NCBI RefSeq assembly: GCF_001692325.1
Contig: NZ_LXKN01000058.1
Coordinates: 62,001 to 126,000 of the forward strand
Reading direction: 5' to 3'
DNA from: Rhizobium sp. AC27/96
Lineage (GTDB): Bacteria > Pseudomonadota > Alphaproteobacteria > Rhizobiales > Rhizobiaceae
DNA length: 64,000 nucleotides
Within the stretch, counting starts at the first letter, position 1, and each line of letters starts with the position of its first letter. The translations under genes were made by a program, and so were the position numbers. This document shows, piece by piece, positions 35,943-44,630 of the stretch. The notes under the pieces were generated by a model that was given only the letters and a program-made list of their open reading frames with translations, ran no database searches and was not told the DNA's origin.

Positions 35943-36578
35943 TCAAGCAGCCATTCGGCGGTATCCGGCGGTCACCGCGCCGGCCGCAATCAACAAGGTG
36001 CCCCCTGTTCTGTTCACAGCGCGTTGCACGCTTGCCTTGCGAATAAACCCGCGCGCCATGTCGGCGACAAAGACGTAAACCAGCGAATTCAATGCCGCCA
36101 GAGTAAGGAAGGTTGCCTCCAAAATAAGCGTTTGCTCAAGAAATGGCTTCGACATGTCGAGGAACTGCGGCACGAAAGCGACGAAGAAGATAATGCTCTT
36201 TGGATTCAAGGCCGTCACAACGTAGGCGTGCAGCATAATCTTTAACGGTTTTTCCTCAGGGAGATTGTCGTTATCGCCCATCGGCCCGGTCACGATCGGG
36301 GCTCGCCAAAGCTTGATCCCGAGGAAGACGAGATAGGCCGCGCCGATCAGCTTGAGAATCGTGAACAGCGATGCCGAGGCAGCGAGAACTGCGCCAAGGC
36401 CGGCAAGGGAAGCAGTCATCGCCGTGAAGTCGCCGAGCGTCACGCCGGTAACGGTCGCCAGCGCCGTTTTGCGGCCGTGGCCGAGGGCATAGGAGATGAC
36501 AAGGAGGATAGTCGGGCCTGGTATGGCCAGCATAATGCAGGATGCGGCGGCGAAAGCGAGCCAGGTTTCGATGGACAT
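35943..36578 (-). CDS. LysE/RhtB-family amino acid exporter
   Basis: A 211-residue inner-membrane protein with about six transmembrane segments. It has the LysE-family opening SIETWLAFAAASCIMLAIPG-PTILLV and KTALATVTGVTLGDFTAMT, and GAAYLVFLGIKLWR. It exports an amino acid or derivative, substrate unknown. GGGGAGGA just before ATG 36578 decides the start; the frame is open 20 codons further. It stands alone on its strand between the SLT gene and pfp. Confidence 0.88.
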   Translation of the reverse strand: MSIETWLAFAAASCIMLAIPGPTILLVISYALGHGRKTALATVTGVTLGDFTAMTASLAGLGAVLAASASLFTILKLIGAAYLVFLGIKLWRAPIVTGPMGDNDNLPEEKPLKIMLHAYVVTALNPKSIIFFVAFVPQFLDMSKPFLEQTLILEATFLTLAALNSLVYVFVADMARGFIRKASVQRAVNRTGGTLLIAAGAVTAGYRRMAA

Positions 36579-36658
36579 GGAATCCTCCCCTATTCCTATT
36601 TCGCCGCCAGCAAAGACATCGGATTTACGATCCGTCAATCCGGTAGATTAGCAATCAA

Positions 36659-37870
36659 TCAGGCTTGCGCGTATTTTTGTCCGATATGGCCCATCACATC
36701 CGCGAACCACTTTTGCGAGATATCGAATGCCTTGCCACCCTTGATGCGGGGGAATTCGATGACGCGCAGCTTGCCGCCCTGACCCTCGTCATGGCCGGTA
36801 ACGCCGGATACCTTGTTGAGGGCGCTTTCGACTGCGAGATCGACCATGCCCTGGATCAGGCGAAGATCGTCACCATTGGCGGGAGCGGAGCGGGCGAAAT
36901 AGCCCGACTTTTGGACCATGGAGCGCTCCGCGCCGATGATCGAAGCAAACTGCTTCTGGAACCAGCCGCCGACATTGATGGTGTCGATCTTCACGTGGCC
37001 GAAGGCATCACGCTTGATGGTTTCGCCGGCGGCTTCGCGTTCGGCGACAATGGCGTCAAGCGCCGCGCCTTCCGATACGAACAGCGTTACCTGGCCGGTC
37101 TTTTCCATAATTGTCCGCAGGCGCTCGCCTTCTCCTTCGATGTCGAACTCCAGTTCCGGCAGATAGAGGCCGTCGATGCTCTTCATCTGGGCGTTCATCA
37201 TGAAGCCATCGACATATTCGTTGGCGCTGGTCTTCTGGATATAGGCGCGGGCAGTGGCCGCCGTCAGCCAACCACAGTGACGGCCCATCACTTCATGTAT
37301 GACCAGGGTGCGGGGTGCCGCAGTCTGTTCGTTGCTGACATTGTCAAAGAAATGCGCGCCGACTTCGGCTGCCGTCCAGGCGCCGAGAGACTGGCGGATC
37401 GGCACGACGTCGTTGTCGACGGTTTTCGGCAGGCCGACCACGGTCAGGTCGTAGCCATTGGCGCCGAGATAGGCGGCGAGATCGGCCGCAGTCGTATTGG
37501 TGTCGTCACCGCCGATCGTATGAAGAATGGTGACGCCATCGGATGCGAGGCGTTCGGCTGCGACGCGCAGCGGGTTTTCACCTTCCTTGACCAGGCCGCG
37601 CTTGACGCAGTCGGCGGCGTTGGTGAGTTTTACACGACTGTTGCCGATGGGCGAACCGCCATAGCGATGCAGAAGGTGCGCGCGCTCGCGCATGGCCGGT
37701 GTCACCGCGATGCTGTCAGCCAGGAGAACTCCCTGGTAGCCAGAACGATAGGCTATCATGTCGAGATCGGGCGCCACGTCGGTATAGCGCTGGATCAGCC
37801 CTCCAACGGCTGAGGACAGGCAGGGCGCCAATCCACCGGCGGTGAGCATTGCGACTTTTTGTTTGGCCAT
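36659..37870 (-). CDS. pfp: PPi-dependent 6-phosphofructokinase
   Basis: Phosphorylates fructose 6-phosphate with pyrophosphate in a reversible reaction of glycolysis and gluconeogenesis. The 403-residue protein has GGDDTNTTAADLA, where Asp replaces the Gly of ATP-dependent enzymes and specifies PPi, and the catalytic PKTVDNDV (K-T-x-D). FIHEVMGRHCGW-type substrate contacts are seen as LVIHEVMGRHCGWLTAATAR. The start at 37870 follows AGGAGG. Rhizobiales generally lack ATP-PFK, so this may be the only phosphofructokinase. Confidence 0.93.
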   Translation of the reverse strand: MAKQKVAMLTAGGLAPCLSSAVGGLIQRYTDVAPDLDMIAYRSGYQGVLLADSIAVTPAMRERAHLLHRYGGSPIGNSRVKLTNAADCVKRGLVKEGENPLRVAAERLASDGVTILHTIGGDDTNTTAADLAAYLGANGYDLTVVGLPKTVDNDVVPIRQSLGAWTAAEVGAHFFDNVSNEQTAAPRTLVIHEVMGRHCGWLTAATARAYIQKTSANEYVDGFMMNAQMKSIDGLYLPELEFDIEGEGERLRTIMEKTGQVTLFVSEGAALDAIVAEREAAGETIKRDAFGHVKIDTINVGGWFQKQFASIIGAERSMVQKSGYFARSAPANGDDLRLIQGMVDLAVESALNKVSGVTGHDEGQGGKLRVIEFPRIKGGKAFDISQKWFADVMGHIGQKYAQA

Positions 37871-38158
37871 GGAGATCCTCCTTGCAGTCAAGCTGCTTCA
37901 TTTCGATGGTTGCCGTGGGAATGGATGCGACAGGTGTGCATGGCTGTAAAGTAAAGAATTTACGAAATCCGCGGTTTGTTTTGCCCTTCAAGCACCGTTG
38001 TATGTGCTCGCATCGGGCCGAGGAACGCAGGCGCAGAATACGCTATCGTTACCAAATTGTGAAAAGTGTTTTCGGCCTTGCGACGAATGGACAGCTTGCA
38101 ATGGCAACCATTATTTGATCAAGGTATTCTACTGTTTACGGAGCCGTTTGGACTACAT
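37871..38158. other. Intergenic promoter region between pfp and the TerB/J-domain gene
   Basis: About 290 bases between divergent genes. It holds a short inverted repeat GTAAA-gtaaagaa-TTTAC near 37945 and A/T-rich promoter-like DNA. No further gene, RNA or repeat is convincing. Confidence 0.45.
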
Positions 38159-38869
38159 ATGTCGTTTTGGGAAAAATTGCTGAATGCTATCGGTAGCACT
38201 GCCGGCAATGCCCTGTCGGCGGTGGTCGAAGCTATTCGCACCGTGTTCGAGGGTGATCCTGAAACGCGCCGCAAGGTGGCATTTTCCGTCGCAATCATCG
38301 CGCTTTCCGCCAAGATGGCGAAGGCAGATGGCGTGGTGACGGAAAAGGAGGTCAATGCGTTCCGCGAGATCTTCGAGTTCCCGCCGGATCAGGCCAAGAA
38401 TGTCGCCCGGCTTTACAATCTCGCCCGACAGGACGTGGCCGGTTACGAAGCCTATGCGGAGCGGCTCTCGACCCTTTGCGAGACCTGCACCAAGGATTGC
38501 CCGGTGCTGGAAGACGTGCTTGACGGTCTGTTCCATATCGCCAAGGCCGATGGGCTGATCCACGAAAGTGAGATGGCCTTCCTGCAGCATGTCGCCCAGA
38601 TATTCCATATGAGCGAAGAGCGGTTCGATCAGATCATGGCTCGCCATGTGATTGCCGGTGGCCGCGACCCCTACAGGGTGCTGGGCGTATCGCGCCAGGA
38701 CGACTTTCCGACGATCCGTCGGCGATATCATGGTCTCGTCTATGAGAACCATCCTGACCGTCTCTACTCGCGCGGCGTGCCGGAAGAATTCCAGGCCATT
38801 GCCAATGAGCGCATGGCGGCCCTGAATGCGGCCTATGCCGAGATCGAGAAAGAACGCCGCGCGGCATGA
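38159..38869 (+). CDS. DjlA-like protein: TerB domain plus C-terminal J domain
   Basis: A 236-residue protein. Residues about 35-160 form the helical TerB/DjlA-N domain (AFSVAIIALSAKMAKADGVV and LFHIAKADGLIHESEMAFL, the paired A-K-A-D-G acidic repeats), and residues about 170-235 form a J domain with the HPD motif in VYENHPDRLY that stimulates DnaK. No transmembrane anchor is visible, unlike E. coli DjlA. The downstream amidase overlaps its stop by four bases (ATGA), so it is translationally coupled to a cell-wall enzyme. A role in chaperoning envelope proteins is possible. Confidence 0.9.
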   Translation: MSFWEKLLNAIGSTAGNALSAVVEAIRTVFEGDPETRRKVAFSVAIIALSAKMAKADGVVTEKEVNAFREIFEFPPDQAKNVARLYNLARQDVAGYEAYAERLSTLCETCTKDCPVLEDVLDGLFHIAKADGLIHESEMAFLQHVAQIFHMSEERFDQIMARHVIAGGRDPYRVLGVSRQDDFPTIRRRYHGLVYENHPDRLYSRGVPEEFQAIANERMAALNAAYAEIEKERRAA

Positions 38870-39627
38870 GTGCATTCCCGGCCGACTTTGCGGGCGCCAA
38901 GGTACACCCGTCGCCGAACCATGGCGAGCGGCAGGATGGGCGCAAACCCGAGATCATCCTTCTGCATTATACCGGCATGGGGACTGCGGAAGGTGCTCTG
39001 GATTGGCTCTGTCGGAGCGAGAGCCAGGTATCGAGCCATTATTTCATCTTTGAGGATGGGCGGGTCATGCAGCTCGTGCCGGAAGAGCGGCGCGCCTGGC
39101 ATGCAGGCAAAAGCGCATGGCACGGCGAGGCTGATATCAACTCGCTGTCGATCGGCATCGAAATCGCCAATGCCGGCCATCCAGGTGGTCTGCCTGAATT
39201 CCCTGATGCGCAGATCGAAGCAGTCATCGAACTGTGTCGCGATTGCGGCCAACGCTGGGCAATCGCGCCTGAACGGGTGCTTGGACACTCCGATGTGGCC
39301 CCGGTTCGCAAGGTCGATCCGGGCGAGAAATTCCCCTGGGCTCGGCTGGCTGCGGCCGGTGTCGGGCACTGGGTGGAGCCGACGCCGATCACGGGCGGAC
39401 GGTTTTTCCAGAAGGGGGATGTGGGGCAGCCTATCGAGGCCTTGCAATCCATGCTGTCGCTCTATGGGTACGGAACTGAAATCACAGGCGAATTCTCGGA
39501 AAAGCTGAAGGGAGAAGTGGAGGCTTTCCAGCGCCATTTTCGTCCTGAACGCGTCGACGGTATCGCCGATTTTTCGACGATCGATACGCTTCACCGCCTT
39601 CTGTCGGCATTGCCTCGTTTCTCCTAA
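38866..39627 (+). CDS. N-acetylmuramoyl-L-alanine amidase (amidase_2, AmiD/AmpD-like)
   Basis: Cleaves the bond between MurNAc and the stem peptide. The 253 residues include the zinc His in IILLHYTGMG, the His in SSHYFIFEDGRVMQLV, and HSDVAPVRKVDPGEKFPWARL near residue 143-163, which supplies the third ligand and the catalytic lysine region. Residues about 180-250 form a PG_binding_1 domain (ALQSMLSLYGYGTEITGEFS). No signal peptide is visible, which suits a cytosolic AmpD-like recycler, although the PG-binding domain is more usual for AmiD. The start overlaps the stop of the TerB/J gene. Confidence 0.92.
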   Translation: MSAFPADFAGAKVHPSPNHGERQDGRKPEIILLHYTGMGTAEGALDWLCRSESQVSSHYFIFEDGRVMQLVPEERRAWHAGKSAWHGEADINSLSIGIEIANAGHPGGLPEFPDAQIEAVIELCRDCGQRWAIAPERVLGHSDVAPVRKVDPGEKFPWARLAAAGVGHWVEPTPITGGRFFQKGDVGQPIEALQSMLSLYGYGTEITGEFSEKLKGEVEAFQRHFRPERVDGIADFSTIDTLHRLLSALPRFS

Positions 39628-39893
39628 GAAAGTGGTCGAGGGCGGCAATATCCATAGCCGGCTATAAGCTGAAAGCCGCGTAACCCCCTGCTGCGCCACA
39701 TCATTTCCCTATTATCTCCGCATTGCACTGGTCTAACCACGCTCGCTAAACGGCGGCCGCGCAGTTTGGTTTTGTGTGTCGCGCGGTCGTAACGACTAAT
39801 GGGGACTGTGCACTCCGGCGGCTCTTTTTGCCTCCAGCCGGACGTGACGGCTTGACGCTGTCCGCGGTCCCGCGCCTGGAGACAAAAGACTAC
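39628..39893. other. Intergenic region upstream of the second SLT gene
   Basis: 266 bases with no convincing gene on either strand. It must hold the promoter of the SLT gene; a GC-rich imperfect hairpin is seen near 39815-39845 (CCGGC and GCCGG arms). Nothing else is apparent. Confidence 0.4.
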
Positions 39894-40451
39894 ATGAAAA
39901 ATTTGATTGTTGCGGCTGCAGCATGCGTTGGCGTGCTGCTCGTAGGGAATGATTCTGCCTTTGCAGGCCAGCGTGGTGCAAAGCAGCGAACGGTTCCGCT
40001 CAAGACTGTCAGCCGCACCACCGGCTTTCCAGTCCCGAATGTTCCCGCCGAACTGCGGCAGGTAGAAAACTCCTTCGTACGGCAGAATGGCTACTCCGCA
40101 CTGATTGCCAAATACGCCAAGCAGAACGGCGTGGCGGTCGAATTGGCGACCGCGGTCATCCAGATCGAAAGCAATTTCAATGCAAAGACGCGCGGGAGTG
40201 CTGGAGAAATCGGCCTGATGCAGATCAAGCCGGCGACTGCCCGGCTGATGGGATATTCGGGCCGCACCAAGGGGCTCTACGATCCCGAGACGAACATCAA
40301 GTTCGGCATGAAATATCTCGCCATGGCACAGAATCTCGGTGGCGGCGCTACCTGCAATACCATCCTCAAATACAATGCCGGCCATGGCGCAACGCGCATG
40401 AATCCGATCTCGAAGCGCTATTGCGGCAAGGTCTTGGCGCTTCTGGATTGA
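39894..40451 (+). CDS. Small secreted lytic transglycosylase (SLT)
   Basis: A 185-residue protein with a signal peptide of about 24 residues (ending SAFAGQ) and one SLT domain. The catalytic glutamate is in AVIQIESNFNAKTRGSAGEI (near residue 97), followed by GLMQIKPATARLMGYSG, DPETNIKFGMKYLAMAQ and CNTILKYNAGHG. It is a minimal periplasmic transglycosylase. The start at 39894 has GGAG about a dozen bases upstream. It is separate from the SLT lipoprotein at 34.7 kb. Confidence 0.9.
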   Translation: MKNLIVAAAACVGVLLVGNDSAFAGQRGAKQRTVPLKTVSRTTGFPVPNVPAELRQVENSFVRQNGYSALIAKYAKQNGVAVELATAVIQIESNFNAKTRGSAGEIGLMQIKPATARLMGYSGRTKGLYDPETNIKFGMKYLAMAQNLGGGATCNTILKYNAGHGATRMNPISKRYCGKVLALLD

Positions 40452-40533
40452 CATGCGATCCTGGGCGCATTGCGGGTAGGGTGGCCTTGTTTTCCATGCT
40501 ATCGAACCTGCAATGATTTGCGAGGGACATAGC

Positions 40534-41727
40534 ATGGCAGCGGATTTCAGGTTCATCGTCGTCGGTCGGGGCATGATGGGAGCAGCTGCTGCCCGCCATC
40601 TCGCAAGGCAAACGGATGGCATTGCGGTTATTGGGCCGGACGAGCCCGAGGATCGCGCCAGCCATCAGGGCGTCTTCGGTAGCCACTATGACGAAGGTCG
40701 CATTACCCGCACCATTGATCCCAATACCGATTGGGCTCGTCTCGCCAACCGTTCGATCAGCCGTTATGCGGAAATCGAACTGGATAGCGGCATCCAGTTC
40801 TATGCTCCGGTCGGTTGCCTGGTGGCAGGACCGAAGTGGGGCGGCGACAATAATTATCTCGGTGACGTCGTGGACGCTGCAGGGCGACTGGGCGTTCAGA
40901 CTGAGATTTTTGACGATGCCGGGCTCAAGGCCAAGTTCCCGTTCTTCTCTTTCGGACCCGCAAGCGAAGGGGTCTATGAGCCTCACGGCGCCGGCCATAT
41001 CAGCCCACGGCGGCTGGTGAAGGCGCAGTCCCTGCTGGCGGAAAAGGTGGGAGCTCGGGTCATCAAGCAGACGGCCTTGTCGATCCGCGACGAGAATGGC
41101 CTCGCGATTGTTACCACCGCCGAGGGCGAGACATTCAGCGCGGAAAAGGTGTTGCTGGCCGCCGGCGGATTCTCCATTGCTGAGAATCTCTTGCCGCGAC
41201 CTGTTGAGATGAAGGTTTATGGCCGCACGGTCACTTTTTTCGAAATTAGCAAGGACGAAGCCGAGGCGATGTCGGCGATGCCGTCGCTGATATCCAAGGC
41301 GCTCGACGATACCGACAGCATCTACATGCTGCCGCCGATCCGCTATCCGGACGGCAAATATTACATGAAGATCGGCGGGGATCCGGACGACCTCCAGTTC
41401 GAAACGGAAGCGGAATTGCGGACCTGGTTCCGCACCTCCGGCCGCGACAAGGCACGCGAACATCTGGTGCGGATATTCCACGATCTTGTTCCAGGCGTCG
41501 CCCGCCCGCCCGCCTTCACCAATTCCTGCGCCGTCTCCTATTCTCCATCAGGCTACCCGATGATCGGCTACACCTCGTCGCCGCGCGTCGCCGTCTTGAC
41601 GGGTGGTTGCGGCACCGCAGCCAAGAGTTCCGACGAAATCGGCAGGCTTGGCGCCGAACTGCTGCTCGCAGGTCGAATCAAGGACGAGAGCTACAGCACG
41701 GATTTCTCTGCGCATTTCCGCAATTGA
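40534..41727 (+). CDS. FAD-dependent oxidoreductase (sarcosine/N-methyltryptophan oxidase-like)
   Basis: A 397-residue DAO-family flavoenzyme with the N-terminal Rossmann site FIVVGRGMMGAAAARHLAR (GxGxxG near residues 10-15), an internal KVLLAAGGFSIAENLLP, and C-terminal GYPMIGYTSSPRVAVLTGGCG. It shares the layout of SolA and monomeric sarcosine oxidase. The first glycine of GxGxxG is intact, but the attachment Cys for covalent FAD is not certain. It would oxidise an N-methyl or amino substrate to an imine, yielding H2O2. GAGGG precedes ATG 40534. Its neighbour rnpB follows after about 60 bases. Confidence 0.8.
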   Translation: MAADFRFIVVGRGMMGAAAARHLARQTDGIAVIGPDEPEDRASHQGVFGSHYDEGRITRTIDPNTDWARLANRSISRYAEIELDSGIQFYAPVGCLVAGPKWGGDNNYLGDVVDAAGRLGVQTEIFDDAGLKAKFPFFSFGPASEGVYEPHGAGHISPRRLVKAQSLLAEKVGARVIKQTALSIRDENGLAIVTTAEGETFSAEKVLLAAGGFSIAENLLPRPVEMKVYGRTVTFFEISKDEAEAMSAMPSLISKALDDTDSIYMLPPIRYPDGKYYMKIGGDPDDLQFETEAELRTWFRTSGRDKAREHLVRIFHDLVPGVARPPAFTNSCAVSYSPSGYPMIGYTSSPRVAVLTGGCGTAAKSSDEIGRLGAELLLAGRIKDESYSTDFSAHFRN

Positions 41728-41790
41728 TAGCGAGTGCCTGCAGGGCCGCATATTTCGGTGGCAATTGCCAGCCGTCTCGGTTAATGAGCC

Positions 41791-42194
41791 AGTGCCAGTT
41801 GGCTGGGCAGCCGCGCTTCATCAATGTCGAAAGACGATGGGGTGAGGAAAGTCCGGGCTCCACGGAAACACGGTGCCGGATAACGTCCGGCGAGGGCAAC
41901 CTCAGGGAAAGTGCCACAGAAAGCAAACCGCCCGATCTTCGGATCTGGTAAGGGTGAAAGGGTGGGGTAAGAGCCCACCGCGTCTCTGGAAACAGCGACG
42001 GCACGGAAAACCCCACCGGGAGCAAAACCGAATAGGGATGACGCGGAGCGCGCAAGCGCTCCAGCCCGTTTCCGGGCCGGTCATCCGGGTGGGTTGCAAG
42101 AGGCGTCGCGCAAGCGCCGTCCCAGATGAATGGCTGCCACGTTCCGGTCTCGGCCGGAGCCATACAGAACCCGGCTTACAGGCCAACTGGCAAA
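41791..42194 (+). ncRNA. rnpB: RNase P RNA (class A)
   Basis: Catalytic RNA of RNase P, about 400 nt. The P1 helix pairs GCCAGTTGGC at 41794-41803 with GCCAACTGGC at 42182-42191. The conserved core appears in order: GGAAAGTCCGGGCTCC (CR I) near 41848, GAGGGCAACCTCAGGGAAAG, GCCACAGAAAGCAAACCGCC (CR II/III), GGTAAGGGTGAAAGGGTGGG, and ATACAGAACCCGGCTTACA (CR IV/V) near 42162. The mRNA-like open frames on this stretch are not genes. The end of P1 sets the boundaries to within a few bases. Confidence 0.97.
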
Positions 42195-42623
42195 TCAACA
42201 CGCTCTTTCAACAAGGCGTTTCCTGCTCTCCGAAAATATTTCCGAGAGCGTCTGGATGCCCCGGGTTTCCGGGGTTTCCAACGATTACCGGTGAGAGTTT
42301 TCGCCTGTGAAAACAATCCGTTTCGGGACGTCGGCTGAAGGCATTCCTAACCTTTCGTTAAACTTAACGGCTTATGAATATTCAAGCTGTGGCCGCGCCT
42401 GATGCGGCTTCATCCCATTGACGCCCATATGGTCCCATGGTATCCCAAAAGAACACTGCATACGGGCAAATCAGAGCCCAATCATCGCAAAGCCATGATT
42501 GCTCCCGTTCCGGGGGTGTCGAAGGGGTGTTCGCTCTTTCGGCTTGCGAAGCTGTGTCCGATTTTGGCTGTGTCTGCGGGCGAATGATTGCCCGCGGAAC
42601 ATGGGGGACGGGTGTTTCGCGTC
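42195..42623 (+). promoter_or_regulatory. Intergenic/leader region between rnpB and mraZ
   Basis: About 430 bases without a gene; it must hold the dcw promoter. Seen are a CCCCGG-gttt-CCGGGG hairpin followed by TTT at 42259-42277 that may end rnpB, TTAA-rich DNA at 42356-42370 (CGTTAAACTTAACGG, itself a near-perfect inverted repeat), two GGGGTGT copies at 42513 and 42524, and GCGGGC-gaatgatt-GCCCGC at 42576-42595 just before the mraZ ribosome site. Confidence 0.6.
42513..42530 (+). promoter_or_regulatory. GGGGTGT direct repeats, candidate MraZ binding site
   Basis: GGGGTGT occurs at 42513-42519 and 42524-42530, 11 bases apart, about 100 bases before mraZ, with a third GGGTGT near 42610. MraZ represses its own operon in E. 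coli by binding G-rich TGGGN direct repeats roughly one helical turn apart, so these repeats are a plausible operator. The spacing and sequence are not an exact match. Confidence 0.35.
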
Positions 42624-43064
42624 ATGAACCGCTTCCTGTCGAATGCGACCAACCGGATCGATGCCAAGGGGCGGGTTTCCGTGCCGGCGGCGTTTCGTTC
42701 CGTGCTGGCCGAGCGCAATATCCAGGAGCTGTATTGTTTCCAGGATTTTGTGTTCCCGGCGATCAGCGTCGGCGGCCTCGATCTGCTCGATCGTTTCGAG
42801 CGGCAGATTGCGGCGGACGATCCTTTTTCGCCAGCGGCGAACCAGATGTCGCTCCTCATTCACGGGGGCGGGGTCTTTATGAAGCTCGATGCGGAAGGTC
42901 GGTTGATGATGACGGATTTCATCCGCGACTTCACCGGCATATCGGGCGATGTGACATTCGTCGGGCGGGCGGATCATTTTCAATTATGGCGACCGGAGGC
43001 TTTCCTGGCCTTGCAGGCGCAGGCACGAGAGGAGCGCAGGCTGGCGGGCAGGCGCTCGGAATAG
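42624..43064 (+). CDS. mraZ: MraZ, transcriptional regulator of the dcw cluster
   Basis: A 146-residue DNA-binding protein of the SpoVT/AbrB-like double-psi fold, ring-forming, that represses the dcw operon. It has two MraZ repeats: residues 1-50 (MNRFLSNATNRIDAKGRVSV, PAAFRSVL) and about 75-125 (MKLDAEGRLMMTDFIRDFTG), with FVGRADHFQLWRPEAF. The D-x-x-G-R motif is present in both. The ATG at 42624 matches rhizobial MraZ; a GTG at 42612 is closer to the G-rich ribosome site. It is the first gene of the cluster, with rsmH following after 14 bases. Confidence 0.94.
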   Translation: MNRFLSNATNRIDAKGRVSVPAAFRSVLAERNIQELYCFQDFVFPAISVGGLDLLDRFERQIAADDPFSPAANQMSLLIHGGGVFMKLDAEGRLMMTDFIRDFTGISGDVTFVGRADHFQLWRPEAFLALQAQAREERRLAGRRSE

Positions 43065-43078
43065 AGCGGGGAAACGGA

Positions 43079-44104
43079 ATGGCGGCGAATTCAGGCGGAG
43101 GTTCTACTGATGCCGATGGCGGACCGGTTCGCCACATTCCGGTTCTTCTTTCCGAAGTGATCGAGGCGCTGGCCCCAGTGCCGGGCAAGGTCATTCTCGA
43201 TGGAACTTTCGGGGCTGGCGGTTATACCTCGGCCATTCTGGCTGGCGGCGCCGAAGTTATCGCGCTTGATCGCGACCCGACGGCGATTGCGGCGGGGCAG
43301 GTGCTTGTTGGTGCTCATGCGGGCCGGCTCAGGCTCATTCAGTCACAGTTTTCTCAGCTTGCCGATCATGCGCCGGAAGGCGGGCTCGATGGCGTCGTGC
43401 TCGATATCGGCGTCTCCTCCATGCAGATCGATGAAGCGGAGCGCGGTTTTTCCTTCAACAAGAATGGGCCGCTCGACATGCGCATGTCAGCGAACGGCGT
43501 CTCGGCAGCCGATGTCGTCAATCGCGCCAAGCTTGCCGATCTCATTCGCATATTCGTGTTTCTGGGTGAGGAAAAACAGGCGCCGCGCATCGCCCATGCG
43601 ATCGAGAAGCGCCGCGCCGAGGCTCCTTTCGTTACCACCCGCGATCTGGCCGGCCTGATCGAAGTCGTGACGCCGCGCAAGGCCAAGGACAAGATCCATC
43701 CTGCCACACGGGTTTTCCAGGCCCTGCGCATCTTCGTCAATGATGAGCTTGGCGAGCTGGCGCAGGCGCTGTTTGCAGCCGAGCGTGCGCTCAAGCCGGG
43801 TGGCCGCCTTGTCGTTGTGACCTTTCATTCGCTGGAAGATCGGATCGTCAAGAAGTTCTTTGCCGATCGCTCCGGCCGGGCCGTCGGATCGCGTCACATG
43901 CCTATTGTAACTGAGCGGCCGGCGACTTTCGAGCCGGTCGGCAAGTCGATGATTTTTGCGAGCGATGCCGAGGCGGAGGTCAATCCGCGCGCACGCTCAG
44001 CCAAATTGCGGGCGGGGGTTCGCACGTTGGCGCCGGCGGAGATTGCAGATCTTTCCATCTTCGATCTGCCCAATCTCGCCAGTCTCGGAAAGCTCGGGGG
44101 GTGA
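43079..44104 (+). CDS. rsmH: RsmH (MraW), 16S rRNA m4C1402 methyltransferase
   Basis: Methylates N4 of C1402 in 16S rRNA with SAM. The 341-residue protein has HIPVLLSEVIEALAPVPGKV, the SAM motif LDGTFGAGGYTSAILA, VVLDIGVSSMQIDEAERGFS, then the MraW insert and KPGGRLVVVTFHSLEDRIVK. The frame is open upstream across mraZ, but GAGCGGGGAAA before ATG 43079 and the family start settle it. It stops one base before ftsL. Confidence 0.96.
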   Translation: MAANSGGGSTDADGGPVRHIPVLLSEVIEALAPVPGKVILDGTFGAGGYTSAILAGGAEVIALDRDPTAIAAGQVLVGAHAGRLRLIQSQFSQLADHAPEGGLDGVVLDIGVSSMQIDEAERGFSFNKNGPLDMRMSANGVSAADVVNRAKLADLIRIFVFLGEEKQAPRIAHAIEKRRAEAPFVTTRDLAGLIEVVTPRKAKDKIHPATRVFQALRIFVNDELGELAQALFAAERALKPGGRLVVVTFHSLEDRIVKKFFADRSGRAVGSRHMPIVTERPATFEPVGKSMIFASDAEAEVNPRARSAKLRAGVRTLAPAEIADLSIFDLPNLASLGKLGG

Positions 44105-44105
44105 A

Positions 44106-44630
44106 ATGCTGAAGACTTTTGACATCGTGCTGATTGGCGTCATGACGGCGATGGCCAGCGTGACCTATACGATCAAGCATCGCGCCGAGCTGAAGCTGGA
44201 AGAGGTTCATCGCCTCGAGGCCGATATCAAGCTTGAGAAGGACACGATCGAACTCCTCAAGGCGGACTGGGCGCTCGTTTCGCAGCCGAACCGTCTCGAG
44301 CGTCTCGTCAACAATTACAGCAACGAGCTTCAATTGCAGCCGACCCTCTCGACGGCGATCGTTCAGCCAAGCGAGCTACCGATGCTGCGCTCGCAGGTCC
44401 CGCCTCCGATCGTGGCGGATGCGAAGGATGGCACCAAGACCGGCAAGCCAACCGGTTCCAAGGGCAATACCGTTGTGGCATCGAAAAACGGTGACACGAC
44501 CGATGCGGAGATCAGGAAGGCTATCGCCGATGTGGCAGCCGCCCCTGCGCCACGACCCAAGTCGCCTGCTTTGGCTAAACGCAAGAAGCCAGATGTCGAC
44601 AATATCGCAACCGGATCGGTGGAGGAATAA
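44106..44630 (+). CDS. ftsL: FtsL, divisome membrane protein
   Basis: A 174-residue bitopic protein with one transmembrane segment near the start (TFDIVLIGVMTAMASVTYTI), then a heptad-rich coiled coil (about 28-60, ELKLEEVHRLEADIKLEKDT) and a Lys/Pro-rich tail. It bridges FtsB and FtsQ to FtsW-FtsI. It is longer than E. coli FtsL (121), as in other alphaproteobacteria. Identity rests on position and architecture because the sequence is little conserved. The ftsI start codon overlaps its stop by one base (TAATG). Confidence 0.9.
   Translation: MLKTFDIVLIGVMTAMASVTYTIKHRAELKLEEVHRLEADIKLEKDTIELLKADWALVSQPNRLERLVNNYSNELQLQPTLSTAIVQPSELPMLRSQVPPPIVADAKDGTKTGKPTGSKGNTVVASKNGDTTDAEIRKAIADVAAAPAPRPKSPALAKRKKPDVDNIATGSVEE

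Noticed and set aside
41850..42170. Several open frames over rnpB.
   Set aside because: The RNA consensus blocks and P1 helix explain the stretch fully.
42437..43078. In-frame extension of rsmH upstream through mraZ.
   Set aside because: It would duplicate mraZ DNA in another frame, and RsmH homologues begin where ATG 43079 lies.
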